Shown here one piece after another: positions 48,149 to 56,749 of a stretch of 64,000 nucleotides of DNA. Location: positions 1,537,501 to 1,601,500 of the forward strand of contig NZ_AP021884.1 in assembly GCF_009938015.1 (NCBI RefSeq). Reading direction: 5' to 3'. This stretch comes from Sulfuriferula plumbiphila. GTDB taxonomy: Bacteria; Pseudomonadota; Gammaproteobacteria; Burkholderiales; Sulfuriferulaceae. Both the position numbers and the translations under genes were made by a program. The first letter of the stretch is position 1. The number at the start of each line of letters is the position of its first letter. Under the pieces are notes generated by a model. That model searched no databases, had not been told where the DNA came from, and saw only the letters and a program-made list of their open reading frames with translations.

Positions 48149-49240
48149 ATGAAATGGGGATATAAATGGATCGTTGGCAGCTTACTCGCGGGCATACTTG
48201 CCGGGGGGGCGACAGTAGCAAGCGCGGAAGAAGCAGTACACATTACCTATGGTTACCACCCTTACTGGACGGGGGGGTGGAGCGGCGTGATCATCAAGGC
48301 CAAGGATCTGTGGAAGAAGTACTTGCCGCCAGGCAGCACCGTTCGTTTCGAGCCGCAGCTTACCGGGCCTCCCATGGTAGCGGCACTCTTGGCAAACAAA
48401 ATGCAAATCGGGACCATGGGCGACATGCCTTCCTTGGTGGCGACGACCAAATTCAAAATTGCCGACATCCGCTTGGTTTCAGTGCCGATGTATAGCAACG
48501 GGCAAATTTGTAACAAAATACTGGTGCGCAAGGATGCACCGCAGTTCAAGGACTACAAGGAAGCGATGAAATGGCTGTCGGGCCGTCCCTTTGCCGTGCA
48601 CAAGGGCACTTGTACGAATCGTTTCGTGGAGTCACTGATAGATCAAGGTGTATTCAAGCCTTCCGAAGTATTGAGCATGCCGATCGAGGTGATCGCCAGC
48701 AATTTCGAGGCAGGGAAACTCGATGCGGCGGCGATGTGGGAGCCCCATGCCCGTAGACAGGTAGACCTGGGTAATGCCCGTTACGTGGCGACAGGCGCGC
48801 CTTGGGGCGAGACCGATGCGGACTTCACTCTCATGCGTGAAGACTTCATCCAACAGCATCCGCAAGCGGCGGTTGGGTGGCTTAAAGCAGAGATTGAAGC
48901 AATCCAATTCATGGGTAAACACCCCAAGGAGACGGCGCAGATCATCGAGAAAGAGTTGACGGGCTATCCCGCGAAAACCGCATGGGCGGCGCTGTATGAG
49001 CGGAACCCACCTGAAATCGGCGGCGATCCGGTGAATTACATCGGCAAGATGGTTTTCGATCAGGACGTTCTTAAATTGATGAATAAGGGGTATGCCTTCC
49101 TGTACAAGCTCAAAGTGACGGATACGCCGAATATGCCCGCGCATCCCATTGACGATGCACCGCTTAAACAGGCATTAAAGGAAATGTCGCTAACACCTCC
49201 CATCGCGGTAATTCACGGCATGCCGAAAACCGCATATTGA
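48149..49240 (+). CDS. ABC transporter substrate-binding protein, SsuA/TauA-like
   Basis: A 363-residue secreted protein from the ATG at 48149 (AGGAGG upstream). The signal peptide (WIVGSLLAGILAGGATVASA) is followed by a periplasmic binding fold: HITYGYHPYWTGGWSGVIIK, MVAALLANKMQIGTMGDMPS and ASNFEAGKLDAAAMWEPHAR. The last pattern is typical of aliphatic sulfonate- or taurine-type binding proteins. It is the only binding protein for the two permease/ATPase pairs just upstream, so one importer complex is likely. Confidence 0.9.
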   Translation: MKWGYKWIVGSLLAGILAGGATVASAEEAVHITYGYHPYWTGGWSGVIIKAKDLWKKYLPPGSTVRFEPQLTGPPMVAALLANKMQIGTMGDMPSLVATTKFKIADIRLVSVPMYSNGQICNKILVRKDAPQFKDYKEAMKWLSGRPFAVHKGTCTNRFVESLIDQGVFKPSEVLSMPIEVIASNFEAGKLDAAAMWEPHARRQVDLGNARYVATGAPWGETDADFTLMREDFIQQHPQAAVGWLKAEIEAIQFMGKHPKETAQIIEKELTGYPAKTAWAALYERNPPEIGGDPVNYIGKMVFDQDVLKLMNKGYAFLYKLKVTDTPNMPAHPIDDAPLKQALKEMSLTPPIAVIHGMPKTAY

Positions 49241-49307
49241 TAGTAAGCGTGATTGCCGGAGACATGGGTCTCCGGCGTTACCGAAGTTGCTATCAAAAGG
49301 AGAAACG

Positions 49308-49715
49308 ATGGAAACGCATACCGCCAGCTGTTCCTGGGCGCCCGCATCGGGGTATCAGGCGCAAACGCCCTATGGCGAGATTAAGATGTTCGATGAGGGG
49401 GGGCATCGCGCGGTCGAATTGATGCTGCTTGCCGCCGCCGCCTGCCTGGATTTTTATCTGGTCGAATACGTCCGTGAGCGAAAGCTCCCCGTAACGCTGC
49501 TCCATGTGACTTGCGAAGGCGAGATCAGCCAGCATCCGGAACGGGTGTCCGCGATCAGTACCAAGATCAAAATCGACGGCGAATTGAGTGATAAAGAAGT
49601 GAAAAAAATGGTAAGCATGTGCGAACGCGCGTGCAAAGTAATGAACACATTTAAGCATCAACCGCAATTGCATGTCACTGTCGAACCGCTATCCACAGCG
49701 CCGGCTCATCAGTAG
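49308..49715 (+). CDS. OsmC-like protein 1
   Basis: A 135-residue OsmC/Ohr-fold protein from the ATG at 49308 (AGGAGA upstream). It has HRAVELMLLAAAACLDFYLV with one Cys in the central helix and MVSMCERACKVMNTF with two more near the C-terminus. These correspond to the peroxidatic/resolving Cys region of the family, which acts on organic hydroperoxides or persulfides. It lies between the transporter and a lipoate-binding protein gene. A role in handling the peroxide or persulfide products of methanethiol oxidation is possible. Confidence 0.82.
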   Translation: METHTASCSWAPASGYQAQTPYGEIKMFDEGGHRAVELMLLAAAACLDFYLVEYVRERKLPVTLLHVTCEGEISQHPERVSAISTKIKIDGELSDKEVKKMVSMCERACKVMNTFKHQPQLHVTVEPLSTAPAHQ

Positions 49716-49749
49716 CATTAGTTCGCAAACTAGGTTCGCGAAAAGGAAA

Positions 49750-50139
49750 ATGAGAATGACCCCGACAGATCGTTTGTATCATAAGGACCACCTATGGGTG
49801 AGGCAGGAAGGAGAAAACGAGGCGTGGATCGGCGTGACACATCACGCCCAGGATAGCCTCGGTGAGGTGGTGTACATCGAGTGTGCCGAAGTGGGTACCG
49901 AGATCAGACAAGGAATCTCTTTCGGAATCATCGAATCGGTAAAAGTCATGTCCGATCTTATCTCCCCGGTTTCGGGGACGGTTCTCTCCGTGAATGACAT
50001 GGTATCGGCTGATCCCTGTTGCATCAACCGCGACCCCTATATGGAAGGGTGGCTTTTGAAAGTAAAGATCGCGGATATCAGCGAGCTGAGCGGATTGATG
50101 ACCGCCGAAAACTACGAACGTCACGTAAAAGGTTCCTAG
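49750..50139 (+). CDS. GcvH-like lipoate-binding protein (LbpA type)
   Basis: A 129-residue H-protein fold (start 49750; the ATG at 49756 is also possible). The lipoylated Lys is Lys65 in FGIIESVKVMSDLISPVSG. The rest (HLWVRQEGENEAWIGVTHHA, GEVVYIECAEVGTEI) is standard H-protein. No glycine cleavage genes (gcvT, gcvP) are near. The neighbours are TusA, DsrE, an SQR-like enzyme, a lipoamide dehydrogenase and lipoyl synthase. This is the setting of LbpA, the lipoate carrier of the sHdr sulfur oxidation pathway, so I favour LbpA over GcvH. Confidence 0.85.
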   Translation: MRMTPTDRLYHKDHLWVRQEGENEAWIGVTHHAQDSLGEVVYIECAEVGTEIRQGISFGIIESVKVMSDLISPVSGTVLSVNDMVSADPCCINRDPYMEGWLLKVKIADISELSGLMTAENYERHVKGS

Positions 50140-50265
50140 CCTGAATGTTTTTCTAAATTCGTGTGGTATTCGCGCATGGTTTTGATGCCGAAAGTTTTGT
50201 GAAGAAACATCGCCGCTGAAACTTTTCCTGGCAAAGAACAGACAGTGACGGACATTATATATTTC

Positions 50266-51297
50266 GGTTCTTCAGACATTTCTGTGGGTAAGTAGTACGC
50301 CGCTGCGCATGTTATTCAAGGAGGATATGCGATGGACAGCGTGGCGTTGTACCGGCAACTGCATGGGCTGAGTGAGCCTTGGACGGTGGAGCGAGTCGAA
50401 TTGGATATGGCGCAACAGAATGTGGAAGTTCATGTGGGCCACCCGGCGGGGCAGCGGTTTGCCTGTCCGGAATGCAGACGGGAGCTGGGTGTGTATGACC
50501 ACATGGCCGCGCGCGGCTGGTGCCATCTGGACAGCTGCCAGTTCCGCACCTACCCCTATGCGCGCCCGCCGCGGGTATCGTGTCCAGAGCATGGCGTGCG
50601 GCAAATGGCGTTGCCCTGGGCGCAAGCCGGCAGCCGCTTCACGAAGCTGTTCGAAGCACTGGCCATTGATGTCCTGCTGGCGGCGAACGTGCAGAGGGCA
50701 GCTTTGATCCTGCGCATCACCTGGGACGAAGCCTTGCACCTGATGGAACGGGCCGTCAACCGGGGCCGTGCGGCCAAGGCAAACACGATACCGGAATTGA
50801 TCGGCGTGGACGAGAAGGCGATTGCCCAGGAGCACCGTTACATGATTCTGGTGTGCGATCTGGAAGAATCGACGGTGGAATACATCGGGGAAGGCCGCAA
50901 GGAGACGAGCCTTGCCCCATACTTCGAAGCTTTCCCTGCGGTAGCCCGAGAGAGAATCGGGGCCATTAGCCTGGATATGTGGCCGGTTTTTATCAACGCC
51001 TGCCGGGCCCAGGTGCCCGGTGCCGATAGGAAAATGGTGTTCGACCGCTTCCACCTCATGCCCCACGTCATGGCGGCGGTGGACAAGGTCCGGAAACAGG
51101 AGCACAAGGCGCTGATGCAGGTAGGTGACGACACCCTGACCAAGAGCAAATATCTGTGGCTGACCAACCCGGAGAACATGACAGACAAGGCTCGCGTTCG
51201 TTTCGATGAATTGAAGGCGCTGGAACTCAAGACGGCTCGCGTCTGGGCGTTGAAATTCGATAAAGCTTCCTTAAAACGCATTGGGTGATGTCTCAGC
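50266..51297 (+). mobile_element. Truncated ISL3-family insertion sequence
   Basis: A left end is suggested by GGTTCTTCAGACATTTCTGT near 50266, followed by a transposase gene that loses its C-terminus at 51288. No right end is visible before the SCO gene at 51298. The insertion separates the lipoate-binding protein gene from the SCO-DsrE-TusA genes. Confidence 0.65.
50332..51288 (+). pseudogene. ISL3-family transposase, C-terminally truncated
   Basis: 318 residues are encoded, against roughly 400 or more for intact members. The N-terminal zinc-finger motif (RFACPECRRELGVYDH, RVSCPEHGVRQMAL), the DDE-core start ELIGVDEKAIAQEHRYM, the AISLDMWPVFINACRAQVPG segment with the second Asp, and MVFDRFHLM are all present. 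The last catalytic region is lost. It probably cannot transpose on its own. Confidence 0.85.
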
Positions 51298-51870
51298 ATG
51301 AAAACAAATGTGCGTCGCATTTTGTACAAATGCTTGGTGATGATTCTAGGTCTTCTCGTGGTGTCGAGTGCCTCTGCGCGTTCACTTGGGGGCGATTTTG
51401 AACTCGAAGATACTGCTGGGCACTCTGTAAGGTTAAGCATGTTTCACGGCAAAGTGGTATTGCTCGCATTTGGTTTTACCCATTGCCCAGATATCTGTCC
51501 AACTACCTTGCTCCAATTCGCACAACTCTCGTCAGCCCTCGGTTCCAACAGTGATCGCGTACAAGCCATTTTTATTTCGGTCGATCCAGCACGCGACACG
51601 CCGGAGGTACTGACCAACTATGTAGGTGCCTTCAATAGGAAAATTCTTCCGCTCACGGGTACGCGGGCCGAACTGATGAAGGTTGCGAAACAATATGGTA
51701 CGTATTTCCGCTATGTTAATACCGGCGGATCCTTGGGATACAGCGTCGATCATTCTGGCAACACCTATGTAATTGACGCGCAGGGCAAACTCAGCGCGAT
51801 TTATCCGTTTGGTACACCGCTTGAGGAAATTGAACGTTATGTCGAAGCACTATTGCAGCACTCAAGATGA
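51298..51870 (+). CDS. SCO1/SenC-type protein 2
   Basis: A 190-residue protein with an N-terminal signal/anchor helix (CLVMILGLLVVSSASA) and an SCO domain: FGFTHCPDICPTTLLQF with the standard C-x3-C pair, FISVDPARDTPEVL, and VDHSGNTYVID with the conserved His. It is distinct from the SCO encoded in the mtoX operon, which has C-x5-C. It starts 10 bases after the broken transposase and is followed by DsrE and TusA genes. It may serve a terminal oxidase or a thiol-redox role in the sulfur cluster. Confidence 0.88.
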   Translation: MKTNVRRILYKCLVMILGLLVVSSASARSLGGDFELEDTAGHSVRLSMFHGKVVLLAFGFTHCPDICPTTLLQFAQLSSALGSNSDRVQAIFISVDPARDTPEVLTNYVGAFNRKILPLTGTRAELMKVAKQYGTYFRYVNTGGSLGYSVDHSGNTYVIDAQGKLSAIYPFGTPLEEIERYVEALLQHSR

Positions 51871-51929
51871 GCTGGGGAAATCGCCACCGGATCTCACATC
51901 GTAAAAATCGATAAACAGGAGGTTTATAA

Positions 51930-52316
51930 ATGGCATTGAACATTGTTCTCGTGACCGGTACCCGCGAAAAACTGCAAATGGCAGCGATGATCGCCGCTGT
52001 ATCTGCTGTCAGCGAAGAGGAAGTAAACGTTTTTGTTTCAATGAATGCCATTGAGTATTTCATGGTTGATGGTGCTGGAAAATGTGCGCCTTCAGAAGGA
52101 AAACTCGGAGAACTCTTGGAGAGCAAAAATGCACCTCCATTTATGCAGATAGTGGAGCAGGCAGTTGAGTTGGGAGGTGCAAAATTTTATCCCTGCTCGA
52201 TGGCCATGGATTTGTTGGGTGCAGGCCAGCCGGAATTATTGCCCTTTATGGAGAAGCCGCTTGGCCTCACTAAATTTTTGGCAGACACCAGGGGTCAACA
52301 AGTCCTGGTGTTTTAG
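51930..52316 (+). CDS. DsrE-family sulfur carrier (cytoplasmic)
   Basis: A 128-residue soluble DsrE-fold protein from an ATG with AGGAGG upstream. The conserved Cys is Cys89 in GGAKFYPCSMAMDLLGA, the place where DsrE proteins carry persulfide. TusA follows immediately, as in many rhd-tusA-dsrE clusters of sulfur oxidisers, where the two exchange sulfur and feed a dissimilatory enzyme. Which DsrE subgroup this is cannot be decided by eye. Confidence 0.87.
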   Translation: MALNIVLVTGTREKLQMAAMIAAVSAVSEEEVNVFVSMNAIEYFMVDGAGKCAPSEGKLGELLESKNAPPFMQIVEQAVELGGAKFYPCSMAMDLLGAGQPELLPFMEKPLGLTKFLADTRGQQVLVF

Positions 52317-52346
52317 TACCTAAAACATTTGGAGAATAAATCCGAA

Positions 52347-52580
52347 ATGAGTGAACAAAGTAAAGTGGTGGACGCACGTGGAACGTTTTGTCCTGGCCCC
52401 TTGATGGAATTAATCGCACAGATGAAGCAATCACAGATAGGTGACTTAATCGAAGTGTGGTCCACAGACGCGGGGTCAGCCGCAGACATTCCTGAATGGA
52501 TTAATAAGGTCGGCCACGAATACATATCCAGCATAGAAGTGGAGGGCGTGTGGCGAGTCCTGGTTCGCAAGAAAAAATAG
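52347..52580 (+). CDS. tusA: TusA-family sulfur transfer protein
   Basis: A 77-residue protein from the ATG at 52347. The TusA signature VVDARGTFCPGPLMELI has the sulfur-carrying Cys15 in the CPGP motif, and the small alpha-beta fold is completed by GDLIEVWSTDAGSAADIP. TusA moves persulfide sulfur within the cytoplasm. It sits between dsrE and the SQR-like gene, so in this cluster it probably acts in sulfur oxidation and not only tRNA thiolation. Confidence 0.92.
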   Translation: MSEQSKVVDARGTFCPGPLMELIAQMKQSQIGDLIEVWSTDAGSAADIPEWINKVGHEYISSIEVEGVWRVLVRKKK

Positions 52581-52634
52581 TTCGCGTAGCTAGTCACCGA
52601 TAGCAAATTAACATTTTATACAAGGAGTAGTGAG

Positions 52635-53771
52635 ATGAAGATACTTGTGGTGGGTGGAGGTACGGGCGGTACCATTGTTGCCAACAATATGGCGCGCAGA
52701 TTGCACCATGAAATGAAGGCGGGCAAGGCGCGGATTACCATGTTGTCGGCATCCGAGCGACACATGTATCAGCCAGGCCTGCTTTATGTGGCGGTTGGTC
52801 GCATGGCACCCGATGAATTGTACCGGGACCAGAAAGGGCTGCTCGAGCCAAGTATCGAGTTTCACGTTGACCCCGTAGAAACCTTCGATTTTAAAGAAAA
52901 CAAAGTGATCACCAAGAGCGGCCGCACCCATCAGTATGACATCCTGATCATCTCCACGGGTTCGCGAATGATGCCAGAATCGATACCGGGATTGGCGGAA
53001 AGCGCAGAGACTTTTTACACCGAAGAGTCAGCGATCAAGATGTTCAAACGCCTGCGTGAGTTCCAGGGTGGAAAGGTTGTTATCACCGTTGGCGTCCCGC
53101 ACAAGTGTCCGATGGCACCTCTGGAAATCACCTTCATGCTCCACGATTACTTCAAGGAGCGTGGGCTGCTGGATAAAGTGCAGATTCATTACACCTACCC
53201 GATAGGCCGCGTCCACAGTCTGGAAAATGTTGCCAAATGGGCGAAACCAGAATTCGATCGGCTAGGAATTACCTACGAAACTCTGTTCAATATGAAGGAG
53301 GTTGATGCCACGAATAGTATCTTGAAGAGTGAAGAAGGCACCGAAGTCAAATATGACCTGCTGATCGGAATACCTCCACATAAAGGGATGGAGGTTATCG
53401 AGAAAAATAGCATTGGACAGAGTGGCTGGATACCGACCAATCGGAATACCCTAAACATGGATGGGGAGTTCAAGAATGTATATGTATTGGGGGATACTAC
53501 CAATATTCCAATAAGTAAAGCCGGCTCGACAGCACACTATGAGGCGGAGGTAGTGGCGGAGAACGTGGCATCTATAGTAAAAATGGGGGTGCCCGTGCGC
53601 GAATATGACGGAAAGGTTTTCTGTTTTATCGAGGCCGGGAAAGACAAGGCTACCTACGCCATGTTTACCTACAATAACCCACCCGACCCCAAGGAACCGA
53701 CTCAAGCCGTGCATTGGTTCAAGATGGCATACAATAAGCTGTACTGGTCCAGCGTGCGCGGTATCCTTTAA
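52635..53771 (+). CDS. Sulfide:quinone oxidoreductase-like flavoprotein
   Basis: A 378-residue FAD-dependent pyridine nucleotide-disulfide family protein. The N-terminal dinucleotide fold reads MKILVVGGGTGGTIVANNMA. A redox-type Cys158 lies in VGVPHKCPMAPLEITFMLHD, at the position of one of the two persulfide cysteines of SQR, and a second candidate Cys is in GKVFCFIEAGKDKATYA. The YVLGDTTNIPISKAGSTAHY segment closes the flavin site. A DUF1641 gene follows after 10 bases, a frequent companion of SQR-like enzymes. Oxidation of sulfide with quinone as acceptor is the likely reaction. Confidence 0.85.
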   Translation: MKILVVGGGTGGTIVANNMARRLHHEMKAGKARITMLSASERHMYQPGLLYVAVGRMAPDELYRDQKGLLEPSIEFHVDPVETFDFKENKVITKSGRTHQYDILIISTGSRMMPESIPGLAESAETFYTEESAIKMFKRLREFQGGKVVITVGVPHKCPMAPLEITFMLHDYFKERGLLDKVQIHYTYPIGRVHSLENVAKWAKPEFDRLGITYETLFNMKEVDATNSILKSEEGTEVKYDLLIGIPPHKGMEVIEKNSIGQSGWIPTNRNTLNMDGEFKNVYVLGDTTNIPISKAGSTAHYEAEVVAENVASIVKMGVPVREYDGKVFCFIEAGKDKATYAMFTYNNPPDPKEPTQAVHWFKMAYNKLYWSSVRGIL

Positions 53772-53781
53772 GAGGCCCACT

Positions 53782-54537
53782 ATGAATAAGCAAGCTGAGC
53801 AGGTTGAAATACCGGGCGCTGGCGCCGTTTCCGCAGATGTGACGCGGCTGGCCGAAAGTGCCCGAGATGCACTTTCTGATGACATTGTGGCGCGGCTAGC
53901 CGGCACGCTCGGGGAGGCGGTTGACTTACTCGACCGCCTTAATCGAAGTGGTGTAGCGCAAGCGTTCCCCACTATTTCGGCGTTGGTGTCGAACGGAGAT
54001 TTGGAACGGCTTGTACACCTGGCCCGGTTGGTGGGTTCTGCTCAGGACGCAGTGAGCGACGATATCGTCGGTCGTGTGGCAACCGTAGCAGCGGATGGCA
54101 TTGATCTGCTTGATCGTGTCAATCGAAGTGGAGTTGCCACGGCCCTGCCTGCCATTACCCAACTGGTTCAAAACGGCGATCTTGACCGGCTGATCGGGCT
54201 TGCACGGGTTGTGGGCTCAGCCCAGGATGCACTCTCCGACGACATTGTGTCCCGTTTGGCAGCAGCGATGAGTGACGGGCTGTCGTTGCTTGAAAAAGCC
54301 AATCGGAGCGGGCTTGATCGATTACTGGAAGCCCTCGAGAGGGAAAATCTTGTAGCCGATTTCTTTGGTTGTCTAAACCGGGCTGCGAAGGATGCGAAAG
54401 CAGCCGGGAAATCGCGCGGCGGGATCGGCGGCCTCTGGGATATCGCCAAGGATCCCGGCACACAAGATGCGATACGTTATTTTGTGGCCTTCGGTAAGCA
54501 TTTCCGGGATTGTCGGCTGGCTCAGGATGGAGGCTGA
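53782..54537 (+). CDS. DUF1641 protein with three internal repeats
   Basis: A 251-residue soluble protein from the ATG at 53782. It contains about three copies of a ~68-residue unit, each starting near RLAESARDALSDDIVARLAG, RLVGSAQDAVSDDIVGRVAT or RVVGSAQDALSDDIVSRLAA and continuing LLDRLNRSG-like and ALPAITQLVQNGDLDRLI-like. The C-terminal GGLWDIAKDPGTQDAIRYF is the usual DUF1641 end. Members accompany SQR-like flavoproteins; a membrane-docking or scaffold role has been guessed but not shown. Most family members have fewer repeats. Confidence 0.82.
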   Translation: MNKQAEQVEIPGAGAVSADVTRLAESARDALSDDIVARLAGTLGEAVDLLDRLNRSGVAQAFPTISALVSNGDLERLVHLARLVGSAQDAVSDDIVGRVATVAADGIDLLDRVNRSGVATALPAITQLVQNGDLDRLIGLARVVGSAQDALSDDIVSRLAAAMSDGLSLLEKANRSGLDRLLEALERENLVADFFGCLNRAAKDAKAAGKSRGGIGGLWDIAKDPGTQDAIRYFVAFGKHFRDCRLAQDGG

Positions 54538-54704
54538 CCGAGTTCGGCATCGCAGCCCCTCTTGTTTCACTCGCGATGCCTTACCCGCTTAGCGCCCTCG
54601 GGAATCGGCCTTCCTGCCCATGATGGGTGGCGAAAGATTTTTAACATCGCGTTGCGCGTTGCACTTAGACGGTAGGTTTAAGTTTTAAACGAGGAGCGCA
54701 TATC

Positions 54705-55979
54705 TTGGTTCCGTATTCGCAGTGGTTTCTAGCAGGAGCAGCATCGCTACTCGCGATGGTGGCCGTGGTCGTCTATGTCCTGGCGTTGAACCGACGTCTC
54801 CAGCAATCAAAACACGAGCTCGAAAAGGAAATTGCCGAGAGGCGACGAGCCGAAGAACGGTTAGCGGAAAAGGAGAACCGCCTGCGGCTGATCATCGAAT
54901 CCGAACCTGAGTGCGTAAAGTTGCAGACGATCGATGGCAAGCTACTGGAAATGAACCCTGCCGGGCTGGCCTTGGTCGACGCGGAGAGGCCGGAGGAAAT
55001 TGTGGGTTCCTCAGTTTATCGCTTCATCGCACCTGCATACCGGTCGGCCTATGAGGCTCTGACAAAGCGCGTGTTCCAAGGAGAATCCGGGGTCATGGAA
55101 TTTCAGATCATCAGTTTGAAAGGCCATCACCGCTGGCTCGAGACGCACGCGGTTCCATTACTCGGTTCCAGTGGGGAGACTGTGGCACTGCTTGGCATCA
55201 CCCGGGACATTACAGGCAGGAAGCGTGCGGAAGAGGAAATGCGAAGGCACAATACAGAACTCGCCCATGTTTCGCGCCTCACGATGATGTGCGAAATGGC
55301 ATCTACGCTTGCGCACGAACTCAATCAGCCCTTGTCGGCCATTTCCAACTACACGCGCGGATGCATGCGCAGAATACGCTCCGCCAGCAGCACCAGAGAA
55401 GAAATTCTTGCCGCGATGGAGCTTGTCTGTGTCCAGGCAGAGCGGGCAGGGGAAATAATTCGAAGCATCCGGGCCTTTGTGAAGAAAGGGGAGTCGTCCC
55501 GAATGCCTTCGCAAATCAACGCCATTGTGAGAGACGCGGTGCGCTTTGCCGATCCGGAAGCGCGCCAGCATGGCGTCGGTATCCGCTTGCAGCTCGCCGA
55601 GCAGTTGCCGCCCGTGCTCGCAGACGCGATACAGATCGAGCAGGTGATCCTGAACATTGTTCGAAATGCAATTGAAGCCATGGACAGCATGAAATTCGGC
55701 AAGCGAGAAATCGTCATCGAGACGGCGCTTGGCGAATGCGATGCTCTCGAAGTGCGTGTGACAGACACCGGTCCCGGCATGTCGAGTGTGAAATTTGAGG
55801 AGGTATTCGATCCCTTTGTTTCGACCAAGCCGACTGGCATGGGGATGGGGCTGACGATCAGCCGATCTATCATTGAAGCGCACGGCGGACGGCTATGGGC
55901 TACGCCAAACCCGGGCCGGGGACTTACGTTCCGGTTCAAGCTACCAATGACGAGGGAGGTACACGATTATGCTGCCTGA
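54705..55979 (+). CDS. PAS-domain sensor histidine kinase
   Basis: A 424-residue kinase from a TTG at 54705 with GAGGAG upstream. One N-terminal transmembrane helix (WFLAGAASLLAMVAVVVYVLAL) is followed by a charged coiled coil and a PAS domain (~65-175). A HisKA segment follows with the phospho-accepting His near 204 in STLAHELNQPLSAISNYTRG, then a HATPase domain (VILNIVRNAIEAM, VTDTGPGM, GMGMGLTISRSIIEAHGG). No heme-binding His of FixL type is obvious in the PAS. It overlaps the response regulator gene by 11 bases, so they are partners. Confidence 0.91.
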   Translation: MVPYSQWFLAGAASLLAMVAVVVYVLALNRRLQQSKHELEKEIAERRRAEERLAEKENRLRLIIESEPECVKLQTIDGKLLEMNPAGLALVDAERPEEIVGSSVYRFIAPAYRSAYEALTKRVFQGESGVMEFQIISLKGHHRWLETHAVPLLGSSGETVALLGITRDITGRKRAEEEMRRHNTELAHVSRLTMMCEMASTLAHELNQPLSAISNYTRGCMRRIRSASSTREEILAAMELVCVQAERAGEIIRSIRAFVKKGESSRMPSQINAIVRDAVRFADPEARQHGVGIRLQLAEQLPPVLADAIQIEQVILNIVRNAIEAMDSMKFGKREIVIETALGECDALEVRVTDTGPGMSSVKFEEVFDPFVSTKPTGMGMGLTISRSIIEAHGGRLWATPNPGRGLTFRFKLPMTREVHDYAA

Positions 55980-56577
55980 ATCGACCGTTTTCGTTGTCGA
56001 TGACGATGAGGCGATGCGAAATTCGCTACGCTGGTTGATCGAGTCCGTGAAGCTGCCGGTTGAAACCTACGCTTCCAGTGCCGAGTTTTTGGATGCGTTT
56101 GAGGGGATGCCTGGATGCCTCATCCTGGACGTGCGCATGCCGGGTATGGGGGGGCTGGACTTGCAGGGAAAACTGCGGGAAAAAAGCATATGCCTGCCTA
56201 TCATCTTCATATCCGGGCACGGGGATATCCCGATGGCGGTGAATGCAATGAAAGCCGGCGCCATTGATTTCATCGAAAAGCCGTTTAACGACCAGGTGCT
56301 GTTGGACCGGATATATTACGCCATCGAGCTTTGCAAACGCATGCGCAAGACGCGTGAGGCACAATTCAACATCGTCGCCAACTACCGCTTGCTGACTTCT
56401 CGAGAATGCCAAGTGGTGGAGGGGGGCGTCGCTGGAAAATCAAACAAGGTTATTGCCGCTGAACTGGGTGTGAGTTGGAAAACCATCGAAGTGCATCGTG
56501 CCAATGCAATGCGCAAAATGCAGGCCAATTCGCTCTCCGAATTGGTCGGAATGGTACTCCACCTGCGCGCCGCCTAA
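55969..56577 (+). CDS. FixJ/TodT-type response regulator
   Basis: A 202-residue regulator. The receiver domain has the acidic pocket VVDDDEA at residues 9-15, Asp54 in CLILDVRMPGM as phosphorylation site, and Lys in FIEKPF. The C-terminal LuxR-type HTH (LLTSRECQVVEGGVAGKSNK, then VIAAELGVSWKTIEVHR) binds DNA. It lacks an AAA+ domain, so it cannot itself activate sigma-54 RNA polymerase. It likely controls sulfur genes with sigma-70 promoters. Confidence 0.91.
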   Translation: MLPESTVFVVDDDEAMRNSLRWLIESVKLPVETYASSAEFLDAFEGMPGCLILDVRMPGMGGLDLQGKLREKSICLPIIFISGHGDIPMAVNAMKAGAIDFIEKPFNDQVLLDRIYYAIELCKRMRKTREAQFNIVANYRLLTSRECQVVEGGVAGKSNKVIAAELGVSWKTIEVHRANAMRKMQANSLSELVGMVLHLRAA

Positions 56578-56749
56578 GTGAATTCCCTAATCCACTCTAC
56601 ATGTTCGTCCCAATTTACAGGTGGTGCTGTCCGGCGCTGTAATGGAAGCACGTGGCAGGCATTTGCTTCATTCTCCTGCTGCTGCGCGGTCTTGAATGGC
56701 CACCATCGCGGGGCCGCGATCCAAATCACTTTAAAATGGAGGAGAAATC

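Noticed and set aside
49750-50139. Glycine cleavage H protein
   Set aside because: The fold and lipoyl-Lys motif fit, but there is no gcvT or gcvP and the neighbours are sulfur-transfer genes; an LbpA-type carrier fits better. A tree would settle it.
56653-56667. Sigma-54-like TGGCAGGCATTTGCT upstream of the second osmC gene
   Set aside because: GG and GC are separated by 9 bases, not 10; sigma-54 spacing is strict.
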